Below, in pieces: positions 14,702 through 22,677 of a stretch of 38,890 bases of DNA. Numbering within the stretch: position 1 is the stretch's first letter; every line of letters begins with the position of its first letter. Made by a program: the position numbers and the translations under genes. The notes under the pieces were generated by a model that was not told the origin of the DNA, did no database searches, and was given only the letters and a program-made list of their open reading frames with translations. This DNA comes from Fuchsiella alkaliacetigena (GTDB lineage: Bacteria; Bacillota; Halanaerobiia; Halobacteroidales; Acetohalobiaceae), in assembly GCF_023227765.1 (NCBI RefSeq), contig NZ_JALKBZ010000023.1:1-38890 (forward strand), written 5' to 3'.

Positions 14702-16222
14702 ATGGAGTTGCTATCTTTAAAAAAGTTGCTTTTGTTAGTTTTGAGTGGAGGAATGACAGGTTTAGCTTTTTCTTTTCCAAAGTTGTTTTTTTTGAATTGG
14801 TTTAGCTTAGTACCTTTATTACTGATAATTAAAAATCAGCAACTCAAAAAAAGCTTTCTTAGCGGAAGTATTGCTGGTTTAGTCTTTTTTTTGAGCACCT
14901 TTTATTGGCTATTATATCCACAGCTAATCTTTGAACTTCCGTTTTTATTGGCTATTATTTTTACAGTCTTATCCTGTATTATTTTAGCTATTTTTTGGGG
15001 GTTTTTTGCTTTAATAGCTAGTTATGTTTTGAAAAATAGACAAAAATTAGTTTTTCTGCTACTACCTAGTCTTTGGATAGGGTTGGAGTACTTAAGAGAG
15101 CTTTTGATTGCTGATTTAACTTTAGGTTTTATCGGTTATAGTCAGGCCTATTTTCCGCTAGTGATCCAAATAGCTAGTATATTTGGAGTTTATGGAGTCA
15201 GTTTTTTTATTGTTTTGCTTAACACTTTAATATATAAATTAATATTATATATTAAAGGTGAAAAACAGATAATAGATCAACAGTTGCTACTAGTTAGCTT
15301 GATTATTAGTTTGGTATTTATTTACGGAGTAGTTAACTTACATAGTTCTTTTGAAAAAAAACCTAAGCAAGAGTTGAGTTTTGGGTTGATGCAACCTAAT
15401 ATAGCTCAAGAAATAAAATGGGATTATAATTATCGTGAACAGATAATGAATACTTACTTTGAATTAAGTGAAAAATTAAGAAAAAAAGAGGTAGATTTAA
15501 TTATTTGGCCTGAAACAGCAGTCCCATTTGTTTTAACTGAAAATAATAATTATTTTTGGCAAAACTATCTTTTGGAAAGAATTAAAGAACTAGAAACGGT
15601 ATTATTTTTTGGTGCTTTAAATAAAAAAGAAAGTAACACTTATAATCAAAACTTTTTAATTGATAAGGAATTAAATATTATCGACAGTTATAGCAAAATG
15701 AAGCTGGTTCCTTTTGGAGAATATATGCCTTTTAGAAATATTTTACCTAGTTATATAGAAACTTTAGTTAGTGATAAAACTCCTGGAACTAAGAAAACTA
15801 ACTTCAACTTTCAAGGAATTACTTGGGCTTCGCCAATCTGTTCAGAAATTCTTAATCCAAATCTAGTTAATAAGTTAACTGCGGATAATAAACTACTAAT
15901 TAATGTATCTAATGAAGCTTGGTTTAAAAGCAGTAATGCGCCAGTACAGATCTGGCAAGCAGCTATTTTAAGAGCAGTAGAAAATAGAATACCAATTATT
16001 AAAGTTTCTAATACTGGGGTTAGTGGAGTAATCGATAGCCAAGGACAGATAGTCAAAAGATTAGAACCTTTTGAAAAAGAAGCTGTAGCTTATTCTTTAG
16101 CTTTTAATGCTGAAAATTCTGCTAACTTTTATCAGTTAATGAATATCTTTTTAAAACTGATTCTACTATTAAATGTTATTTTATTTTTCGATTTTATACT
16201 TAGCTTGAAGCAATTGAGGTGA
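14702..16222 (+). CDS. lnt: Apolipoprotein N-acyltransferase
   Basis: Lnt adds the third acyl chain to the N-terminal Cys of lipoproteins at the outer face of the inner membrane. This 506-residue protein has about six N-terminal membrane helices, a periplasmic nitrilase-like domain and a final C-terminal helix. The catalytic triad can be placed at E271 (IIWPETAVPF), K334 (SKMKLVPFGEYMP) and C380 (ASPICSEIL), close to E267-K335-C387 of E. coli. It implies a diderm envelope. Its closeness to an ArrA with a lipobox may be coincidence or may reflect lipoprotein-based anchoring of the reductase. A ferredoxin gene begins 6 bases after its stop. Confidence 0.93.
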   Translation: MELLSLKKLLLLVLSGGMTGLAFSFPKLFFLNWFSLVPLLLIIKNQQLKKSFLSGSIAGLVFFLSTFYWLLYPQLIFELPFLLAIIFTVLSCIILAIFWGFFALIASYVLKNRQKLVFLLLPSLWIGLEYLRELLIADLTLGFIGYSQAYFPLVIQIASIFGVYGVSFFIVLLNTLIYKLILYIKGEKQIIDQQLLLVSLIISLVFIYGVVNLHSSFEKKPKQELSFGLMQPNIAQEIKWDYNYREQIMNTYFELSEKLRKKEVDLIIWPETAVPFVLTENNNYFWQNYLLERIKELETVLFFGALNKKESNTYNQNFLIDKELNIIDSYSKMKLVPFGEYMPFRNILPSYIETLVSDKTPGTKKTNFNFQGITWASPICSEILNPNLVNKLTADNKLLINVSNEAWFKSSNAPVQIWQAAILRAVENRIPIIKVSNTGVSGVIDSQGQIVKRLEPFEKEAVAYSLAFNAENSANFYQLMNIFLKLILLLNVILFFDFILSLKQLR

Positions 16223-16228
16223 GAGGAT

Positions 16229-16477
16229 ATGGAAAACAAAGGAATTAATCGTGCTGGCAGAGAATATATTTTAATTTATAGCGAAACAATAGACTGGGAC
16301 TTATGTATTGGTTGCGGAAACTGCGTTAGAGTTTGTGGTCAGGATGTGTACGTGATGGTTAATACCTCTCAAGGTCAAAAAGCAGATAACCCTAACAAGG
16401 ATAGATGTTTAGGAGATGGACACTGTTATCAAGCTTGCCCAACTCGGGCTATCAAGTTCAAAAGAGCGCTTGAATAA
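16229..16477 (+). CDS. Small ferredoxin with an Asp-for-Cys second cluster site
   Basis: This 82-residue cytoplasmic protein has a normal site C26-C29-C32-C36 and a second site C60-D63-C66-C70. Asp takes exactly the place of the second Cys. Asp-ligated [4Fe-4S] clusters that convert easily to [3Fe-4S] are known, as in Pyrococcus furiosus ferredoxin, so this cluster may be site-differentiated. The gene follows lnt by 6 bases and is likely translated from the same mRNA, with GGTGAGAGG before its ATG. Its partner enzyme is unknown. Confidence 0.8.
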   Translation: MENKGINRAGREYILIYSETIDWDLCIGCGNCVRVCGQDVYVMVNTSQGQKADNPNKDRCLGDGHCYQACPTRAIKFKRALE

Positions 16478-16515
16478 TAAAATGCTAATTTTTTATAAAA
16501 AAGTTACGGAAAATA

Positions 16516-16568
16516 TTGAATATAATTTAATATATGATATAATATGTTTGGATTGGACCTAATCAAAC
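16516..16568 (+). promoter_or_regulatory. Promoter and hairpin upstream of the small Cys-rich gene
   Basis: TTGAAT (16516-16521), a 16-base spacer and TATAAT (16538-16543) form a promoter. Just downstream, GTTT-G-GATT at 16546-16554 and AATCAAAC at 16561-16568 make a near-perfect inverted repeat with one bulged G. It could be an operator or an mRNA 5' hairpin. Confidence 0.5.
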
Positions 16569-16592
16569 TTTAAATCGAGGGTGGTTTGAAAA

Positions 16593-16778
16593 ATGGATAA
16601 TCCTAGTGAGCTTTCAGAGTGTGTAATGGAACATAAGTTTTGTACTGGTTGTGAGGAGTGCAATTATTGTGACTTGCATGAAGAGAAGGTCTGCAACAAC
16701 TGCATGGAATGTGTGGATTGTGTAGATGAAAGTAGCGATTTTAGAGCTATTAAGATCGAAGGCGTTAAGTACGGTTAA
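16593..16778 (+). CDS. Small protein with two CxxCxxCxxC motifs
   Basis: This 61-residue protein has nine cysteines. C17-C20-C23-C26 and C34-C37-C40-C43 form two copies of CxxCxxCxxC separated by seven residues, with one extra Cys at 10. The rest is acidic and no other domain is visible. A ribosome site GAGGGTGG, its own promoter and a strong terminator make it a single-gene unit that is probably highly expressed. The motif suggests binding of Fe-S clusters, zinc or a thiophilic metal or metalloid. A role in As(III) or selenium handling is an attractive inference, but nothing in the sequence proves it. Confidence 0.7.
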   Translation: MDNPSELSECVMEHKFCTGCEECNYCDLHEEKVCNNCMECVDCVDESSDFRAIKIEGVKYG

Positions 16779-16815
16779 CGATTTAAGAGGTTAAGTGTAT
16801 TTAACTATGTTATTC

Positions 16816-16848
16816 AAAAGCAACCTTGATCATCAAGGTTGCTTTTTT
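16816..16848 (+). terminator. Strong rho-independent terminator
   Basis: AAAAGCAACCTTGA (16816-16829) pairs perfectly with TCAAGGTTGCTTTT around a 3-base loop and runs into six T. It ends the small Cys-rich gene. Confidence 0.93.
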
Positions 16849-16856
16849 AAAAGAAA

Positions 16857-16890
16857 AAACCTTCGTTAAATATATCTTTAACGAAGGTTT
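16857..16890. other. Second perfect hairpin just before the recombinase ribosome site
   Basis: AAACCTTCGTTAAA (16857-16870) pairs with TTTAACGAAGGTTT (16877-16890), 14 bp with a 6-base loop, ending 7 bases before the GGGGAGG site of the next gene. On + it has no T run after it. On - it is followed by TTTTTTCTTTT-like sequence and looks like a terminator. It may protect or modulate the recombinase mRNA, or stop antisense transcripts. Confidence 0.6.
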
Positions 16891-16909
16891 GAGTGGGGAG
16901 GCATTAATT

Positions 16910-17842
16910 ATGTCAAAAATAAAATTTCCTCAGGCAGTTAGAAGCTTTATCAAGTATCTAGTAGCAGAACGTGGATACTCTAAGTTAACAGCTCAACATT
17001 ACGAACATGATCTATCAATTTTCGGCAGATACTTACAAGAAGAATTTGAATATGATTTAGAAGATCTGAGTGTAAATAAAATTAATCGCTTTGAAATTAG
17101 TGAGTTTTTAGGCGATATTATATTAATTAAAGATAACAGTCCTGCAGCTAGAAATCGGAAGCTTTATAGTTTACGTTCTTTTTTTAAGTACTTACAAAAA
17201 AGAGAAATTATCAAAGATAATCCTACTGATTCCATTGAAGCTACTAAAAGTGAATTGAAATCAGAGCCTATTTATCTTAATCAGAAAAGTATTAAGCAGT
17301 ATTTAAAAGCTATTAATGATTATAATTCTAAATATTGCCGACGCGATCTGGCTATTAATAAGGTATTTCTTTATTGCGGATTAAGAGTTTCAGAATTGGT
17401 AAATCTTAATTTAACAGATATCAACTTTGAAGATTCCTCAATTAAGTTTTATGGTAAAGGTAACAAAGAACGTTATGTGCCTTTGCATAAGGATGTTATT
17501 TCATCTATAGAAAACTATCTACCTAATAGAAATAAAATCACTCCTAAAAACGAAGATGCTCGTCGAGCCCTATTCCTGTCCAATCAAGGAAATAGAATTT
17601 CTGCCCGTACTGTACAGTTAATGGTTAAAAAATATGCTAAAAAAGCTGGGCTGACTAATGCTAGTCAAATCACTCCTCATAAATTACGCCACACTTTCGC
17701 TTCTTTGTTCTATCAACAAACTAAAGATTTAAGAATCTTACAAGAATTGTTAGGTCATAGTGATATTTCTACTACTCAAATTTATACTCATATTGACAAA
17801 AAGGAACGTAAGCAAGCCATTGATGAACTGCCTGAACTATAA
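16910..17842 (+). CDS. Xer-type tyrosine recombinase
   Basis: This 310-residue site-specific recombinase has an N-terminal SAM-like DNA-binding domain and a C-terminal catalytic domain. Visible active-site residues are Arg in CGLRVSELVNL, Lys in YGKGNKERYVPL, His and Arg in PHKLRHTFAS, His in LGHSDISTTQIYTHID, and the nucleophile Tyr in that last stretch. Length and sequence match XerC/XerD of the chromosome-dimer resolution system better than phage integrases. ATG 16910 follows GTGGGGAGG. The longer in-frame extension would begin inside the terminator at 16816 and is rejected. No dif site was recognised nearby. XerC and XerD cannot be told apart with confidence here. Confidence 0.88.
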   Translation: MSKIKFPQAVRSFIKYLVAERGYSKLTAQHYEHDLSIFGRYLQEEFEYDLEDLSVNKINRFEISEFLGDIILIKDNSPAARNRKLYSLRSFFKYLQKREIIKDNPTDSIEATKSELKSEPIYLNQKSIKQYLKAINDYNSKYCRRDLAINKVFLYCGLRVSELVNLNLTDINFEDSSIKFYGKGNKERYVPLHKDVISSIENYLPNRNKITPKNEDARRALFLSNQGNRISARTVQLMVKKYAKKAGLTNASQITPHKLRHTFASLFYQQTKDLRILQELLGHSDISTTQIYTHIDKKERKQAIDELPEL

Positions 17843-17932
17843 TTTTCACTCCCTCTTTACTAAATCTGGTAATTTAATCTTTTATGCTGAATATAATTGA
17901 ATAGCTGTTGTTGTTAAGGGGGGGGAGTCTTA

Positions 17933-19477
17933 ATCAAAAAACAGACTTTATTAGAAGGGACCTTCATATTAATGGTGGCCGGCTTAATAAATAGAGTTTT
18001 AGGTTTTGGTTTAAGAATGGTTTTAACCAGAATTATCGGTGATAAAGGAATCGGACTTTTTCAAATGATATTTCCTATCTTTCTTACTTTTTCTATTTTG
18101 GCTACCTTTGGTTTGCCAGTAGCAGTTTCTAAGTTTGTTTCTGAAAAAATAGCTCAAAAAAATCAACAGGAAAGTGTAAAAATACTCAAACTCGCTATAT
18201 CATTCACGGTATTTTCAGGAACTCTATTTTCAATCATCTTTTATCTAGCAGCTCCTTTTATAGCTAATAATATACTAAATAATCCCCAAACAGAGATTAT
18301 CTTGAAGGCAATAGCTCCAGCTTTATTTTTCATAACTAATGCCTCTATCTTGCGCGGCTTTTTCCAAGGCTTAAGAATGATGACCCCTACTGCTATATCC
18401 CAAGTTATAGAGCAAATTACTCGAATCATAGTCACTCTAATCATTCTTAAACTCTTAGCTGCTTATAGCCTTCGTTATCAAGCTGCTGGATTAGCTTTAG
18501 GAATTACTGCTGGCGAAGGCTTAGGCTTGCTAACCTTAGTTCTACTGTTCTTTAAACTACGTCAAAAACCCAAAAAAAGAACTACTATTTCTCCTCCTAA
18601 ATCAAATCGGGCCCTATTATTTAAAAAATTGATTAAATTCGGTTTTCCAATCACAGTTAGCAAGTTAGTAGCCTCTACTACTTATAGTTTAGAAGCTATC
18701 TTAATCCCCACTAGATTACAGGCAGCCGGCTATTCAGTAGCCGTCGCTACCAGTCTCTATGGACAGCTATCTGGTATGGCTTTACAGGTAATTCATCTGC
18801 CCATGGTAATCACTATTGCCGTTAATTCTAATTTAATTCCGGCCATATCCGAAGCAGTTTCTAATCAAAATAGATCTCAACTCTTAAATCGCTACCATCA
18901 GGCCTTAAGATTGGTGATCTATACAGGTTTGCCGGCGGCAATCATTTTTTACAGTTTACCTGAAGAGATCTGTGATATCTTATTTGGCTATCCAGAAGCA
19001 GGAGAAATTTTAAAATTAATCTCCGTAGGTGTACTTTTCCTTTATCTGCTCCAAATTATGAATGGAATGTTACAAGGTTTAGGTAAACCAAAATTAGTAG
19101 TAATTAATTCAATCATCGGTTTAATTTGCGAGGTGCTAATTATTTATATACTAGTCAGCCAACCTCAATTTGGCTTAAAAGGAGCAGGTATTGCTATTAT
19201 AGTTAGATATTTAGTAATTACTTTGTTGAATTTTATGGCTATTGGTAAGGAAATTGGCTTTGCTCTAGATTTAAAACAGTTAGTTTTCAAACCCTTACTA
19301 GGAGGAAGTTTATTATTTTTAGTTATCCCCTTCTTAGAAACTCTACTTTTAGATTTAGGAATAACTGACTTAACTAATCTAATACTTAGTATAACCGGAG
19401 GAATGTTAGCTTATACCCTAGTTTTAATTATAACTGGTGGTATTACTAGTCGAGACTTAAATCAATTAATTAATTAA
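17933..19477 (+). CDS. spoVB: Stage V sporulation protein B-like lipid flippase
   Basis: A multi-helix membrane protein of the MurJ/polysaccharide flippase superfamily, closest to SpoVB (AGLINRVLGFGLRMVLTRIIGDKGIGLFQM). It likely moves lipid-linked cell wall precursors and acts in spore cortex or envelope synthesis. The first ATG is at 17972, but the 13 codons before it (IKKQTLLEGTFIL) match the usual N terminus of the family and sit right after a GGGGGGGGAG ribosome site. The natural start would therefore be ATC at 17933, a very rare start codon. Alternatively translation begins at 17972 without the first part of helix 1. The coordinates given assume the longer form, which has about 514 residues. 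Confidence 0.8.
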   Translation: MKKQTLLEGTFILMVAGLINRVLGFGLRMVLTRIIGDKGIGLFQMIFPIFLTFSILATFGLPVAVSKFVSEKIAQKNQQESVKILKLAISFTVFSGTLFSIIFYLAAPFIANNILNNPQTEIILKAIAPALFFITNASILRGFFQGLRMMTPTAISQVIEQITRIIVTLIILKLLAAYSLRYQAAGLALGITAGEGLGLLTLVLLFFKLRQKPKKRTTISPPKSNRALLFKKLIKFGFPITVSKLVASTTYSLEAILIPTRLQAAGYSVAVATSLYGQLSGMALQVIHLPMVITIAVNSNLIPAISEAVSNQNRSQLLNRYHQALRLVIYTGLPAAIIFYSLPEEICDILFGYPEAGEILKLISVGVLFLYLLQIMNGMLQGLGKPKLVVINSIIGLICEVLIIYILVSQPQFGLKGAGIAIIVRYLVITLLNFMAIGKEIGFALDLKQLVFKPLLGGSLLFLVIPFLETLLLDLGITDLTNLILSITGGMLAYTLVLIITGGITSRDLNQLIN

Positions 19478-19520
19478 CTGCAAAAATATTTAGTTATCGA
19501 CAAACTCAAATATTACATAT

Positions 19521-19553
19521 AAAAAACTGGTTGACCACAAATGTGTCAACCAG
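19521..19553 (-). terminator. Terminator of the hfq operon
   Basis: CTGGTTGAC (19527-19535) pairs with GTCAACCAG (19545-19553). On the minus strand the stem is followed by TTTTTTAT, so it ends the leftward hfq transcript. On + there is no T run after it. Confidence 0.8.
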
Positions 19554-19588
19554 CCCTCTAAGCTTTAATTTTTGCTAAGCAGTTTACT

Positions 19589-19828
19589 TTAATCTTTTTT
19601 ATCACCTTTTAATAAATTATCAATACTTTTTTCAGGAGTAATAGTAGAAACCGCATGCTTATAAACCATTTGCTGTTTTCCCTTAGTGTCTAAAATTATA
19701 GTAAAATTATCAAAACCTTTAACAAAACCTGTTAACTGAAATCCATTTACTAAATAAATAGTCACCTTGATTTTTTCACGACGAATTTGATTTAAAAAGC
19801 TATCTTGAATATTGATTTTAGCATTCAT
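19589..19828 (-). CDS. hfq: RNA chaperone Hfq
   Basis: Hfq forms a hexameric ring that binds small RNAs and mRNAs. This 79-residue protein has the Sm1 motif ([25 protein letters not shown]) and Sm2 motif ([10 protein letters not shown]), where the KHA stands for the usual YKHA signature. A GGAGGAAT site precedes the ATG. In many Firmicutes hfq follows miaA directly. Here it sits with two membrane-protein genes about 5 kb away from miaA. Confidence 0.96.
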   Translation of the reverse strand: MNAKINIQDSFLNQIRREKIKVTIYLVNGFQLTGFVKGFDNFTIILDTKGKQQMVYKHAVSTITPEKSIDNLLKGDKKD

Positions 19829-19845
19829 AAATAATAATTCCTCCT

Positions 19846-20085
19846 TTATATATAATCTATATCATTACTTCTACATCTTTTTATCCTTTCCCTGCAATCT
19901 TTACTACTTTTATCCTCAGTACAAAGAACACAATATCCTTCTTTTAAAGATTCTTTTCTCAAAAAAATTGGAGAAACTAATATTCCTTTAGTAACTCCAT
20001 CTTGTTTGCCAAAATAATAACCTACAGCGTAACCTATCCCCAGGGCTAAAACTACTATCAAAACTAAAAGTTTGCTAGTCAACAA
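19846..20085 (-). CDS. Small membrane protein with cysteine-containing tail
   Basis: This protein of about 79 residues has one N-terminal membrane helix rich in small residues ([14 protein letters not shown]) and a short soluble tail with three cysteines (CVLC then C and C further on). It starts with TTG at 20085, or the next TTG at 20082, overlapping the end of the upstream gene by 11 bases, so translational coupling is likely. It lies 17 bases before hfq. I do not recognise a family. Confidence 0.55.
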   Translation of the reverse strand: MLTSKLLVLIVVLALGIGYAVGYYFGKQDGVTKGILVSPIFLRKESLKEGYCVLCTEDKSSKDCRERIKRCRSNDIDYI

Positions 20086-20668
20086 GACCCTTTCCCACCT
20101 TTTTCTCCTTTTCGACCAACTTAACGATTAAAGGAGCAGTTAAATAGACCATTATTGTCTTTTCAAAGTCAAGATAAATATTAATTGTCGATAAAAGTAA
20201 AACTAATAGAACAACTTGTCTTTTACCTAAAAGGTAAACAAAGTTATTTCGGTAGTTCAATTGATCCTCTTTTAGATCAATTAAGTCATCTAGAAGTTGA
20301 ATGGTTAAAATAATGCCCAAAGCAGATATTACTTCTAGAAAGCTTAATAAGTAAGCTCCCAGCAATAATAAAATTAAGCTTTCCTGATACGATTTTAATC
20401 CGGTAGGTAGTACTTTTTGATAATCATAACCCATCCCTAAAATATAACTAGCCCAAAACAAAGATAATGCGCTGCTATAATCTAGGGCAACTGCCAAAGA
20501 AAAGCTTAATAGTGCATAAGGCAAAGTAGCCTGTTTTAACTCAAAAGCTAAAGTTCTTTTCCCACTAGTTTTATCTAAATATCGATCTAAATAATCATCC
20601 ATTAACTTTATACTTAAACCACAGAAAAAAACCGCTAATAAACTTTTAAAAAAATAGATATCTAGCAA
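20075..20668 (-). CDS. UbiA-like integral membrane protein
   Basis: This 197-residue protein has about six membrane helices and two aspartate-rich motifs, LMDDYLDRYLD (D24-D32) and LLDDLIDLKED (D127-D135). Paired motifs of this form bind Mg-diphosphate in UbiA-family prenyltransferases. However, the protein is about 80-100 residues shorter than usual UbiA enzymes and lacks the classical N-D-x-x-D. It could be a diverged or reduced family member, or a different lipid enzyme. The start is TTG at 20668. It heads a transcript with the small membrane protein and hfq. Confidence 0.6.
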   Translation of the reverse strand: MLDIYFFKSLLAVFFCGLSIKLMDDYLDRYLDKTSGKRTLAFELKQATLPYALLSFSLAVALDYSSALSLFWASYILGMGYDYQKVLPTGLKSYQESLILLLLGAYLLSFLEVISALGIILTIQLLDDLIDLKEDQLNYRNNFVYLLGKRQVVLLVLLLSTINIYLDFEKTIMVYLTAPLIVKLVEKEKKVGKGLVD

Positions 20669-20742
20669 TATAAACTACTCACTTTCTATTGATTAACTTA
20701 TACTTTATTATATTAAATTATTAACAAAATATGCTAAAATAA

Positions 20743-20770
20743 AAAAAGAGCTGCCTAGAACTGCAGGCAG
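20743..20770 (-). terminator. Terminator of the kinase-regulator operon
   Basis: CTGCCT (20751-20756) and AGGCAG (20765-20770) pair around an 8-base loop. On the minus strand CTCTTTTTTT follows. It ends the leftward transcript of the kinase at 20893. The 20669-20892 gap holds nothing else clear. Confidence 0.75.
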
Positions 20771-20892
20771 TTTTCTAATAATAAAATAAGGAAATAGGGT
20801 AATTAAAAAATAAACTGTACTTAATGAGGGAACAACTTTCGATTTTCAACTATAATTATATACTATACCTTTTACAGATTTATGACCAAAAA

Positions 20893-22677
20893 CTAAAAGT
20901 TAAGTTTTTCTCTTTTCTTCGGTAAAGTAAAGATAAATTCTGTCCCTACTCCTATTTCACTATTAACCTTAACCTGTCCTTGATGTCTATCAATAATTTC
21001 TTTAACAATAGCTAACCCTAAACCCGTGCTAGCACTATCGTCTCTAGTTCTAGCTTTATCTACTTTATAAAATCTATTCCAGATATAATCTAATTCTTCC
21101 TGAGGAATACCCGGGCCCTGGTCCTCTATCTGCACTTTAAACTCTGTAGTCAAATCCTCAACTTTGATTTTAATTTCTTTTCCAACAGGTGTAAACTTAA
21201 TAGCATTACTTAATAGATTAAATAATACCTGTTCAATACGATCTCGGTCTATCCAAGTTTTTAAATTAGTATCAGGAATTTTCTGGATTACTGTTAAATC
21301 TTTATCTTTAAATTGAGGTTGTAAGTTAAAAACTACCTGCTCAATGACTTCTTTTAAATCATTCTTTTCAAACTCCATTGCAATTGCCTTTCTTTCTAAC
21401 TGTGATAAATCTAATAAATCATTAACTAACCTAGTTAATCTTTGCACCTCATCTAAAATAATATCTAAATATTCCTCAGTTGAGCTTTCATCTAATAAAA
21501 CTCCATCTCTGATCGCCTTCACAAATCCTTGGATAGAAGTCAAAGGTGACTTAAGTTCATGAGATACATTAGCTACAAACTCCTTTTGTAGCTGTTCAAG
21601 CTCCCAACGTTCGCTGATATCCTGCATTACTCCTACTACCCCTAATAAGTTATCTTGAGTATAAATAGGAGTTATGTGAATTAAAATTCGAACAACCTGG
21701 GCCCGATTTGTTAAGCTGAATTCATCAATAATCAGCTCTTCTTTTTCTAAGGCCTTAACAAATATTGATATTAAGTTCTCATCGTCAATCAAATTTTCCA
21801 ATTTTTTGCCCAAACCTGGACCTTCAAACTCGATTAACCCTTTAGCTTGAGGATTAATTAAAATAATCTCTTGCTTTTGATCAATAGCTACTACCCCTTC
21901 ATTCATACCTACTAAAATAGACTCCAGTTTAGTCTTTTCTTGGTTTAATTTATCAATAGTAGTTTCCAAACGACTAGCTAAATAGTTAAAGCTTCTACCT
22001 AACTGATTAACTTCATCATTACCTTGCATATCTATTCTAGTATCTAAATCACCATCGGCCAGCTTTAAAGCAGCCTGATTGAGTTGATTTAAAGGATTTA
22101 ACAAAGACTTAGCAAAACTAAAGCTTAAAATCACAGCCAACACAATAGACATTAAGGCAGCAAAAAATAATAAATCCTGTAATCTACCTACCAAGGAAGC
22201 TATTCCAGCTATCGGTGAATAAACAAATATTGCTCCAATAATCTGCTCTTCAATAACTATAGGCACCGCTACCGAAAGTACAGGCTGATCAAAGTTAGGG
22301 TCCTCACCCCGATTAGTCAAAATACTTCCTTGATAAACTTTTTCTATTCCCTCTTCATCCAACTGAGCTCCAATCCAGCTTTCCCGACAGTTGAAAGTAG
22401 CTACAATCAAGCCTTGGGCATCAGTAATCCAGATTTGAGTATCTAAAAAAGTACTAATTGTCCTTAAATCTTCAACAGTTTCTGCATAATTATCTTCATA
22501 AAAGGATCTTTCTACTAACTTAGCTATCTTTTGACCCTGTTTTATAAACTCTTCTTCCTTATTGCTAAAGTAATAATCTTCAAATAAGTAGGTTAAGAAA
22601 ATTCCTAAAGCAATCAAAGTAACTAAAATGACCACTACAAATCTCATCATTAACTTGCTAAAAATGCTCTCAAGCAT
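20893..22677 (-). CDS. Sensor histidine kinase with Cache-like, HAMP and PAS domains (WalK/PhoR type)
   Basis: This 594-residue kinase has a membrane helix near residues 12-30, an outside domain with a Cache-like core, a second helix near 170-190, HAMP, a PAS domain (about 245-355), then HisKA with phospho-acceptor H373 in NVSHELKSPLTS. The ATPase domain has the N, G1 (DQGPGIP) and G2 (GLGLAIV) motifs. The architecture matches PhoR/WalK kinases that sense phosphate or envelope state. Its gene overlaps the regulator's stop by 8 bases, so the two are translationally coupled. Confidence 0.93.
   Translation of the reverse strand: MLESIFSKLMMRFVVVILVTLIALGIFLTYLFEDYYFSNKEEEFIKQGQKIAKLVERSFYEDNYAETVEDLRTISTFLDTQIWITDAQGLIVATFNCRESWIGAQLDEEGIEKVYQGSILTNRGEDPNFDQPVLSVAVPIVIEEQIIGAIFVYSPIAGIASLVGRLQDLLFFAALMSIVLAVILSFSFAKSLLNPLNQLNQAALKLADGDLDTRIDMQGNDEVNQLGRSFNYLASRLETTIDKLNQEKTKLESILVGMNEGVVAIDQKQEIILINPQAKGLIEFEGPGLGKKLENLIDDENLISIFVKALEKEELIIDEFSLTNRAQVVRILIHITPIYTQDNLLGVVGVMQDISERWELEQLQKEFVANVSHELKSPLTSIQGFVKAIRDGVLLDESSTEEYLDIILDEVQRLTRLVNDLLDLSQLERKAIAMEFEKNDLKEVIEQVVFNLQPQFKDKDLTVIQKIPDTNLKTWIDRDRIEQVLFNLLSNAIKFTPVGKEIKIKVEDLTTEFKVQIEDQGPGIPQEELDYIWNRFYKVDKARTRDDSASTGLGLAIVKEIIDRHQGQVKVNSEIGVGTEFIFTLPKKREKLNF

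Noticed and set aside
16826-16909. N-terminal extension of the recombinase
   Set aside because: It would start inside a terminator hairpin, while a strong ribosome site precedes the ATG at 16910.
16910-17842. Prophage integrase for the phage-like module
   Set aside because: The protein is of cellular Xer type, lies 16 kb from the module and has no visible att repeats.
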